DNA from: Thiobacillaceae bacterium | GTDB taxonomy: Bacteria; Pseudomonadota; Gammaproteobacteria; Burkholderiales; Thiobacillaceae | Assembly: GCA_012274165.1 (NCBI GenBank) | Contig: JAAPAA010000043.1 | Location: 1-11,785 of the forward strand | Direction of reading: 5' to 3' | Length of the DNA: 11,785 bases | Part shown: positions 5,269-11,785 of the stretch, one piece after another | How positions within the stretch are numbered: position 1 is the first letter of the stretch | Layout of the letters: each line of letters opens with the position of its first letter | Translations under genes and position numbers: made by a program | The notes under the pieces: model-generated | Told to the model about the DNA's origin: nothing | The model's input: the letters and a program-made list of their open reading frames with translations, nothing else | The model's database searches: none

Positions 5269-7638
5269 TTATTCGCGTGTTTTGAGCACTGCCACCAGAT
5301 CCAGCCGGCCGAGGCGAAGCCACAGCAGCAGGCCGGACAGCAGCGCGGAAACGATGACGACGCTCGCGCCCATGGCGTAGTTTTCCGGGGTCAGGATCAG
5401 CGGCAGCCGGTAAAGCTCGCTCCTGAACGCTACCACCAGGATGCCGACCAACCCAACGCCGACCAGGAAACCGACCGGGATCGCCGCCAGCGTCAGCAGC
5501 GCCAATTCTCCCAGCAGGATATAGGCGATCTCGCCGCGGGTGAAGCCCAGCACCCGCAGGCTGGCGAGCTCGCGCCCCCGTTCGGACAGGGCGATGCGCG
5601 CGCTGTTGTAGACCACGCCAAAACCGATGGCGCCGGCGAGCACGGTGGCGACCAGGTTGTAAAACAGGATGAACTCGCCGATGGTGGCGTAAAAGCTCTG
5701 GATCGCCGCCGCGTTGGCGACCATGCCGAGCACGCGCGGGCGTTCGTGCAGGCTGGCGTAGAGTGCGGCTTCGGTGCCCGGCTTCACCGCCAGATAGGCG
5801 CCGGTTACCGTGTTGCCCTCACGCATCAGGGCATTCAGCGAGTCCTGCTGCATGTAGGCCGACACCCCCAGATACTGTTTGGTGATGCCCAGCACCGGCA
5901 CCTGCAGCACCGGGCGGCGGCCTTCCAGTACTTCAACCGTCAGCATGTCGCCCGGTTTGACGTGCAGGATCCGGTTGGCCAGGTGATCGGTCAGCACCAC
6001 GCCGCCAGGCTTCAGCGCGACCGGCTTCAGCTGGGCGTCGAGCGAGCGGTGCAACTGGCCTTGCGGCTGGATGCCAAACAGTGCTGCCCGGTAATGGTAG
6101 TGCCCGAAACGCAGGATCGCCGGCACGTCGCGGAAGCCTTCCACGAAATCGACGCCCGGCAGCGCGGCCAGTTCGTGCAGCGCGCGGCCGGAGGTGGGCT
6201 CGATGAAGGTGAGCCCGAGGTCCTCGCGCGAGGCCTGGCGAAACTGCACATCGACCATGAAGTCGATCGCGCCCTTCTGGTAGTTGCCCACCATCATCAG
6301 CCCGCAGGCGCAGGCGATGCCGAGCACCGTCAGCAGCGACTTCAGCGGGCGCCGTTCGATGTGGCGCAGGATCATGCGCGTCGGCGCCGAAAACCAGCGC
6401 TGCAGACCGATGCGCTCGATCAGCGTGGTGCGGTAGGTCTCCGGCATCTCCGGGCGCATGCCCTCGGCCGGCGGCAAGCGCACCGCGCGGGTGACGGACA
6501 GCAGCGTGCCGCTGACCGCCGCCAGGCTGCTGACCGCCAGCGCAATCAGGATGATGCCGGCACTGAGGTGAAAATCGAGGTAGGGAAAACGGAACGTCGT
6601 TTCCGTGTAGACATGGGAAAGCCCCTGGCCGAACCAGGTGCCGAGCGTAATTCCGGCCGCCACGCCCAGCAGGACCATCAGTAGCACCAGCTTGACGTAA
6701 TGCACGCCGATCGCCAGATAGCTGTAGCCGAAGGCCTTGAGGGTGGCGATTTGCTCGCGCTGCAGCGCAATCAGCCGGCTCAGCACCACGTTGAGCAGAA
6801 ACGCGGCGACGCCGAGAAAGATGGCGGGGAAAACCGTCGCCATGGTCCGCAACTGCTTCAGTTCCTCGGTCAGAAAGCGGTTGGAGAACTGGTCGCGGCG
6901 CCCATACGCACCAGTGCCGCCGTAGGGCGCGAGGATGGCATCCACCCGGTCGATCACATCCTGTTCGTGCGCATCACGCGCCAGCGTCAGGCTGACCTGG
7001 TTGAAGCCGCCTTTCATGTCGTAGGCGGCGGCGAGCGCGTTGCGCCCCATCCACAGCACCCCGTAGCGCTTGAAATCGGGAAACATGGCGCCGGGCGCGA
7101 TCTGGTAGACATATTCCGGCGACACCGCGACGCCTACCACCGTGAGCGTTTTGCGCTTGCCGTTGATGATGGCGGCAAGCGTATCGCCCGGCTGGAAGCG
7201 ATGGGCATCGGCAAACGTATCGGACAGCACCACCTCGTCTGTGCTCCAGGGCTGCACCATGCGCCCGCGCTTGAGGTGTAGCGCGTTGAGCTGCGGCGCG
7301 CCGGCATCCGGAAGCGACAGCAGCAGGCCGGTGATGGGATCGCTGAACCCGGCCACTTCGAGCTTCACCCCGGCTCGCACCCGCGTTTCCAGGCGTTCCA
7401 CCCCGGGCAGCGCGGCCAGCCGTTCGGCCACGGGATCGGGCGCGCGCTTCAGGCTGGCGAAAACCTCCGCGAAGCGGTATTCGCTGTAGAAACGATCGCG
7501 CGTGGTGACCAGCGAATCGTAGGTGGAAAGCGACATCACCATGGTGGCGACGCCGCCCATGATCACCGCCGCGATCGCCAGCACCTGGCCGCGCAGATGC
7601 CACAGATCCCGGAACAGTTTGCGGTCGAGGGCGCGCAT
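5269..7638 (-). CDS. ABC transporter permease with two FtsX modules (YbbP/MacB-like)
   Basis: I place the start at ATG 7638, giving 789 residues. The frame stays open further upstream, but that part overlaps the ATPase gene and is Arg-rich shadow sequence. About eight membrane segments are visible: 19-40, then 269-291, 312-337 and 358-381 (first FtsX module), then 434-452, then 655-683, 706-738 and 753-776 (second module). Large soluble domains at about 41-265 and 455-650 should face the periplasm. Coupling-helix-like motifs follow the first segment of each module: LQREQIATLKAFGYS (292-306) and LSERGRELASLRVLGFT (684-700). The layout matches the duplicated FtsX permeases such as YbbP and differs from single-module MacB. 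The gene begins 17 bases after the ATPase stop and ends 15 bases before the adaptor start. It probably works as the membrane part of a mechanotransmission-type exporter or envelope factor; the cargo is unknown. Confidence 0.9.
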   Translation of the reverse strand: MRALDRKLFRDLWHLRGQVLAIAAVIMGGVATMVMSLSTYDSLVTTRDRFYSEYRFAEVFASLKRAPDPVAERLAALPGVERLETRVRAGVKLEVAGFSDPITGLLLSLPDAGAPQLNALHLKRGRMVQPWSTDEVVLSDTFADAHRFQPGDTLAAIINGKRKTLTVVGVAVSPEYVYQIAPGAMFPDFKRYGVLWMGRNALAAAYDMKGGFNQVSLTLARDAHEQDVIDRVDAILAPYGGTGAYGRRDQFSNRFLTEELKQLRTMATVFPAIFLGVAAFLLNVVLSRLIALQREQIATLKAFGYSYLAIGVHYVKLVLLMVLLGVAAGITLGTWFGQGLSHVYTETTFRFPYLDFHLSAGIILIALAVSSLAAVSGTLLSVTRAVRLPPAEGMRPEMPETYRTTLIERIGLQRWFSAPTRMILRHIERRPLKSLLTVLGIACACGLMMVGNYQKGAIDFMVDVQFRQASREDLGLTFIEPTSGRALHELAALPGVDFVEGFRDVPAILRFGHYHYRAALFGIQPQGQLHRSLDAQLKPVALKPGGVVLTDHLANRILHVKPGDMLTVEVLEGRRPVLQVPVLGITKQYLGVSAYMQQDSLNALMREGNTVTGAYLAVKPGTEAALYASLHERPRVLGMVANAAAIQSFYATIGEFILFYNLVATVLAGAIGFGVVYNSARIALSERGRELASLRVLGFTRGEIAYILLGELALLTLAAIPVGFLVGVGLVGILVVAFRSELYRLPLILTPENYAMGASVVIVSALLSGLLLWLRLGRLDLVAVLKTRE

Positions 7639-7655
7639 GGTTTGGCTGGAAGGGT

Positions 7656-8390
<735 letters not shown>

Positions 8391-8399
8391 GCCATGGCC

Positions 8400-8442
8400 G
8401 CTGCCAGGCGGCCAGCATGCGTGCTGCGGCTGCGCTGGCAGC
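8400..8442 (-). other. Nested inverted repeats in the leader of the ABC operon
   Basis: GCTGCCAG (8400-8407) and CTGGCAGC (8435-8442) are perfect inverted repeats enclosing a smaller hairpin CAGCA/TGCTG (8413-8417, 8422-8426). An alternative pairing uses GGCCGC (8396-8401) with GCGGCC (8408-8413). It lies just upstream of the ATPase start codons and could be leader RNA structure or an operator. It may also be chance in GC-rich DNA. Confidence 0.25.
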
Positions 8443-8469
8443 GGGCGTGCGCCAGATCTTTTTGGCCAT

Positions 8470-8497
8470 AAAAAAGGGACGCTGCAGCGTCCCTTTT
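8470..8497 (-). terminator. Rho-independent terminator of fba
   Basis: Positions 8472-8497 form a perfect 26-base palindrome (AAAAGGGACGCTG and its complement), giving an 11-bp stem with a TGCA loop. On the minus strand the GC-rich arm is followed by six T residues (8475-8470). It begins 23 bases after the fba stop codon and separates the glycolytic genes from the exporter operon. On the plus strand only four T follow, so it acts mainly for fba. Confidence 0.92.
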
Positions 8498-8520
8498 CAT
8501 TTCAATCAATCAACCAGCGA

Positions 8521-9588
8521 TCAGTTGACCTTGGGATCGAGTTCGCCCTTGTCGTAGCGCTTCTGCATTTCTTCCAGGTTGTAAATCTTGGAGATTTTGC
8601 TGGCCATGCCGGCTGCGCCGAAGGCTTCAAAACGGTTGCGGCAGATGTCGCTCATGCCCTTGGTGGCTTCCTTGAGGAATTTGCGCGGGTCGAAGTTGGA
8701 CTTGTTTTCGGCCAGGTGCTTGCGGATCGCGCCGGTCGATGCCATGCGCAGGTCGGTGTCGATGTTGACCTTGCGCACGCCGTGCCTGATGCCTTCGACG
8801 ATTTCGGAGACCGGCACGCCGTAGGTTTCGCCCATGTCGCCGCCGAAGCTGTTGATGATGGCCAACCATTCCTGCGGCACCGAAGACGAACCGTGCATCA
8901 CCAGGTGGGTGTTGGGGATACGGGCGTGAATTGCTTTGACGCGGTCGATCGCCAGAATGTCGCCGGTGGGCGGGCGGGTGAACTTGTAGGCGCCGTGCGA
9001 GGTGCCGATGGCGATAGCCAGCGCATCCACGCGGGTTTTCTTGACGAAGTCAGCGGCTTCATCGGGATCGGTCAGCAACTGGCTGTGATCCAGCGCGCCT
9101 TCGGCACCGTGGCCGTCTTCTTCACCGGCCATGCCGGTTTCAAGCGAGCCCAGGCAGCCCAGTTCGCCTTCGACCGAGACGCCGACAGCGTGCGCCATTT
9201 CCGACACTTTGGCGGTGGTGGCGACGTTGTATTCGTAGGTGGCGGGGGTCTTGCCGTCTTCTTGCAGCGAGCCGTCCATCATCACCGAGCTGAAGCCGGA
9301 CTGGATCGAGCGGAAGCAGATGCTGGGGGACGCACCGTGGTCCTGGTGCATACAGATCGGAATCTGCGGATACATTTCGATCGCGGCCAGGATCAGGTGG
9401 CGCAGGAAGGGCTCGCCAGCGTAGGAACGGGCGCCGGCGGAACCTTGCAGAATCACCGGCGAATTCACGGCAGCCGCGGCTTCCATGATGGCCTTGACCT
9501 GCTCCATGTTGTTGACGTTGAACGCGGGCAGGCCATAGCTGTTTTCAGCAGCATGGTCGAGCAATTGACGAAGGGAAATCAGGGCCAT
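8521..9588 (-). CDS. fba: Fructose-bisphosphate aldolase, class II, Calvin-cycle subtype
   Basis: The 355-residue enzyme catalyses reversible cleavage of fructose 1,6-bisphosphate into glyceraldehyde 3-phosphate and dihydroxyacetone phosphate. In autotrophs the same type also makes sedoheptulose 1,7-bisphosphate. Class II features are clear: HQDHG (81-85) with catalytic D83 and zinc ligand H84, the GELGCLGSLETG signature (141-152), zinc ligands H198 in GTSHG and H232 in VMHGSSS, and the phosphate-binding NIDTD (275-279). Length and the long insert around 150-170 fit the Calvin-cycle (CbbA-like) subtype seen in many beta- and gammaproteobacteria. The ATG at 9588 is well supported by AGGAGA six bases upstream. 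It lies 54 bases downstream of pyk with no hairpin between, so the two are likely co-transcribed, and it is closed by a strong terminator. The name cbbA would be equally valid. Confidence 0.95.
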   Translation of the reverse strand: MALISLRQLLDHAAENSYGLPAFNVNNMEQVKAIMEAAAAVNSPVILQGSAGARSYAGEPFLRHLILAAIEMYPQIPICMHQDHGASPSICFRSIQSGFSSVMMDGSLQEDGKTPATYEYNVATTAKVSEMAHAVGVSVEGELGCLGSLETGMAGEEDGHGAEGALDHSQLLTDPDEAADFVKKTRVDALAIAIGTSHGAYKFTRPPTGDILAIDRVKAIHARIPNTHLVMHGSSSVPQEWLAIINSFGGDMGETYGVPVSEIVEGIRHGVRKVNIDTDLRMASTGAIRKHLAENKSNFDPRKFLKEATKGMSDICRNRFEAFGAAGMASKISKIYNLEEMQKRYDKGELDPKVN

Positions 9589-9594
9589 TTTCAG

Positions 9595-9600
9595 TCTCCT
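9595..9600 (-). promoter_or_regulatory. Shine-Dalgarno of fba
   Basis: AGGAGA on the minus strand lies six bases before the ATG at 9588. It is the clearest ribosome binding site in the window and fixes the fba start. Confidence 0.85.
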
Positions 9601-9642
9601 AGTTTAAAAAAGTTACAGCGAGCTATTTAAAATTCAGCGGAA

Positions 9643-11076
9643 TCAGGACTTCTTCGAGTCGCCCACACGGACGATTTTCATGGTGTTGGTGCCGCCAGAC
9701 TGGCCGATGGGCTCGCCGATGGTGAGCAGAATCAGGTCGCCATCCCGCACCGCACCGCGCTGCCGCAGTTCTTCTTCGGCCTCGGCCAGCAGCACGTCGC
9801 GTTCCTTGCTGGCGGTAACCAGGTTGATCGGGTAGACGCCGCGAAAAAGAGTGACTTTTCTACGGGTTTCAACCTGGGGTGTCAAGGCGTAGATCGGCAC
9901 CCGGGTCGACAGGCGGCTCATCCACAAACAGGTATTGCCGGTTTCGGTGAGTGCGGCGATGGCCTTGATGTTGAGGTGCACCGAGGTGAATACGGCCGAC
10001 ATCGCAATGGCTTCATCGGCGCGCAGGAAGCTCTTCATCAGGAGTTCACCCGAGAATTTCAGCTCGGTTTCCTTCTCGGCTTCGAGGCAGACGCGGTCCA
10101 TCGCCTGGATGGCCTCGATCGGGTACTGGCCCGCCGCCGTTTCGGCCGACAGCATCACCGCATCGGTGCCGTCGAGTACGGCGTTGGCCACGTCCGACAC
10201 TTCGGCGCGGGTGGGGATCGGGCTGGAAATCATCGATTCCATCATCTGCGTGGCGGTGATCACCACCTTGTTGCGCTCGATCGCCATGCGGATCATGCGT
10301 TTTTGCAGCGCAGGAACCGCTGCATCGCCGACTTCGACGCCGAGGTCGCCGCGCGCCACCATGATGGCGTCCGACGCGTCGAGGATTTCTTCGAGATTTT
10401 CGATTGCTTCGGTGCGCTCGATCTTGGCCACCAGCAGGCTCTTGCCGCCGGCTGCGCGCAAGAGTTCACGCGCCTGGCGCATGTCGGCGCCGCAACGCGG
10501 AAACGACACGGCGAGGTAATCAGCCTTCAGTGCGGCAGCCGTCTTGATGTCTTCGATGTCCTTGGAGGTGAGCGCAGCGGCGGACAGGCCGCCGCCCTTG
10601 CGGTTGATGCCCTTGTTGTTGGACAGCACGCCGCCTTGCACCACTTTGCAGACGATTTCCGTGCCATTGACGGATTCGACCCAGAATTCGATGCGGCCGT
10701 CGTCCAGCAACAGGGTAACGCCGCGCTTGACGTCATTCGGCAGCTCTTTGTAATCGAGACCGACACGGGCCTGATCGCCCAGCGTGCACGCCGCGTCGAG
10801 TATGAACACATCGCCCTTGGCCAGCGTGATTTTGTTGTCCTTGAATTTGCCGATACGGATCTTCGGGCCCTGCAGGTCAACCAGCACACCGACCGCACGG
10901 CCGCGCGTGCGGGCCAGCGAGCGCACCATTTCAGCACGATCGATATGATCCTGTGCGACGCCGTGCGAAAAATTAAGACGCACCACATCCAGGCCGGCTT
11001 CCATCATCCGGTCCAGGGTTTTGGCATCGGAGCAGGAAGGGCCGAGGGTGGCGACGATTTTGGTTCTGCGGATCAT
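9643..11076 (-). CDS. pyk: Pyruvate kinase
   Basis: The 477-residue protein has the normal bacterial length. It transfers phosphate from phosphoenolpyruvate to ADP, giving pyruvate and ATP in the cytoplasm. Key segments are MIRRTKIVATLGPSC (1-15), RLNFSHG (33-39) for substrate binding, VDLQGPKIRIG (66-76), LLDDGRIEF (123-131), the active-site signature VAKIERTEAI (216-225) with catalytic K218 and metal ligand E220, ARGDLG (241-246) with the metal-binding Asp, and PTRAEVSDVANAVLDGTDAV (288-307). The C-terminal allosteric domain is complete. The usual GVNLPG loop reads GINRKGG, which I recall as common in betaproteobacterial enzymes. ATG at 11076 gives the canonical N-terminus, although no good Shine-Dalgarno is seen. 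A hairpin terminator lies between pgk and this gene, so pyk may depend on read-through or a promoter in the 44 bases between. Confidence 0.95.
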   Translation of the reverse strand: MIRRTKIVATLGPSCSDAKTLDRMMEAGLDVVRLNFSHGVAQDHIDRAEMVRSLARTRGRAVGVLVDLQGPKIRIGKFKDNKITLAKGDVFILDAACTLGDQARVGLDYKELPNDVKRGVTLLLDDGRIEFWVESVNGTEIVCKVVQGGVLSNNKGINRKGGGLSAAALTSKDIEDIKTAAALKADYLAVSFPRCGADMRQARELLRAAGGKSLLVAKIERTEAIENLEEILDASDAIMVARGDLGVEVGDAAVPALQKRMIRMAIERNKVVITATQMMESMISSPIPTRAEVSDVANAVLDGTDAVMLSAETAAGQYPIEAIQAMDRVCLEAEKETELKFSGELLMKSFLRADEAIAMSAVFTSVHLNIKAIAALTETGNTCLWMSRLSTRVPIYALTPQVETRRKVTLFRGVYPINLVTASKERDVLLAEAEEELRQRGAVRDGDLILLTIGEPIGQSGGTNTMKIVRVGDSKKS

Positions 11077-11114
11077 ATTGAGTGAGCTGTGAGTGGTGAG
11101 GAGTAAGCGGGTTC

Positions 11115-11149
11115 AAACAAAAACGGTGAGCGAAAACCGCTCACCGTTT
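11115..11149 (-). terminator. Hairpin terminator or attenuator between pgk and pyk
   Basis: AAACGGTGAGCG (11121-11132) and CGCTCACCGTTT (11138-11149) form a perfect 12-bp stem with a five-base loop. On the minus strand the stem runs into TTTTTGTTT, a good but interrupted U-tract. It starts 13 bases after the pgk stop, so it should end or reduce transcription from pgk into pyk. A shorter 8-bp inverted repeat (AGCTGTGA at 11085-11092, TCACAGCT at 11155-11162) surrounds it. Confidence 0.85.
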
Positions 11150-11161
11150 ACCGATCACAGC

Positions 11162-11785
11162 TTACCCTTTGGCACGTTCCTCCAGAATCGCCACGGCGGG
11201 CAGGGTCTTGCCTTCCAGGTATTCGAGGAAGGCGCCACCGGCGGTGGAGATGTAGCTCACCTTGTCGTAGATGTCGTATTTCTGGATCGCGGCGATGGTG
11301 TCGCCGCCGCCCGCCAGGGTGAAGGCGTTGGTGTTGGCGATCGCCATGGCGATGGTCTTGGTGCCTTCGCCGAACTGGTCGAATTCGAACACGCCAACCG
11401 GGCCGTTCCACACCACGGTGCCGGCCTTCATGATGATGTCGGCGAGTTCCTGGGCGCTCTTCGGGCCGATGTCGAAAATCATGTCGTCGTCGGCGACGTC
11501 GCCCGCGTCTTTCAGCACGGCGGGTTCGTTGGCGTCGAACTGCTTGCCGCACACCACGTCGACGGCAATCGGAATGGTTGCGCCGCGCGCGGTCATTTTC
11601 TCGATCAGCGCCTGCGCGGTCGGGATCAGGTCATGTTCGCACAGCGACTTGCCGACGTTCTTGCCCATCGCGGCGAGGAAGGTGTTGGCGATGCCGCCGC
11701 CGACCACCAGTTGTTCGCATTTTTCGGACAGGGCTTCGAGCACGGTCAGTTTGGTGGAGACCTTGGAGCCGCCGACGATGGCGAC
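11162..11785 (-). CDS. pgk: Phosphoglycerate kinase, C-terminal half (5' end outside the window)
   Basis: The frame is open to the right edge and encodes the last 207 of about 390 residues. It starts at the conserved VAIVGGSKVSTKL, so it covers most of the C-terminal nucleotide-binding domain. The GTG at 11743 is internal to the gene and not a start. Other hallmarks are VVWNGPVGVFEF, GGGDTIAAI (nucleotide binding) and ISTAGGAFLEYLEGK near the C-terminus. The enzyme interconverts 1,3-bisphosphoglycerate plus ADP with 3-phosphoglycerate plus ATP, in glycolysis and, in reverse, in the Calvin cycle. The STGGGA motif common in E. coli-type enzymes reads STAGGA here, a mild change that I believe is tolerated. 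The next genes on the same strand are pyk and fba, with a hairpin terminator right after pgk. Confidence 0.95.
   Translation of the reverse strand, partial: VAIVGGSKVSTKLTVLEALSEKCEQLVVGGGIANTFLAAMGKNVGKSLCEHDLIPTAQALIEKMTARGATIPIAVDVVCGKQFDANEPAVLKDAGDVADDDMIFDIGPKSAQELADIIMKAGTVVWNGPVGVFEFDQFGEGTKTIAMAIANTNAFTLAGGGDTIAAIQKYDIYDKVSYISTAGGAFLEYLEGKTLPAVAILEERAKG

Noticed and set aside
5248..6684. Long plus-strand open frame opposite the FtsX permease.
   Set aside because: Its His/Gln/Asp/Arg-rich composition is typical of the antisense of a GC-rich gene, and the minus strand encodes a complete recognisable permease.

Overview
The window reads as chromosomal DNA of a GC-rich betaproteobacterium. 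A Thiobacillus-like or related Nitrosomonadales autotroph is my inference. It rests on the pgk-pyk-fba order on one strand, a Calvin-cycle-type class II aldolase, and the protein sequences in general. No rRNA, tRNA or CRISPR array was found.

Layout from left to right: (1) positions 2-2220, + strand, hold the 3' end of a glutaredoxin/GST-N-like gene overlapping (ATGA) the complete Rep DNA helicase gene. (2) Positions 2296-3995 are an accessory island of lower and uneven GC. It holds two minus-strand genes (2335-3096 and 3168-3740) for unrelated HEPN-like proteins, each with an R-x4-H motif. Both stop codons lie inside RYYYAAC boxes, both start codons lie 12-13 bases beyond a GTT-type box, and one boundary folds like an integron attC site. 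The block therefore looks like a two-cassette array without an integrase (CALIN-like). Its upstream end abuts the frameshifted N-terminus of a transposase gene, and the block is bracketed by a perfect 13-bp inverted repeat. (3) Positions 4060-8390, minus strand, are a three-gene exporter operon transcribed ATPase -> double-FtsX permease -> HlyD-type periplasmic adaptor. (4) Positions 8470-11785, minus strand, are central carbon metabolism: pgk (partial) -> hairpin terminator -> pyk -> fba -> strong terminator.

How the genes work together: Pgk, pyruvate kinase and aldolase serve glycolysis/gluconeogenesis and probably the Calvin cycle. The three exporter proteins should form one inner-membrane/periplasm complex whose substrate and outer-membrane partner are not visible here. 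Rep and the redox protein are housekeeping. The HEPN pair is the only region with possible undescribed biology: candidate RNases, possibly defensive, carried as mobile cassettes and inserted between rep and the exporter operon.
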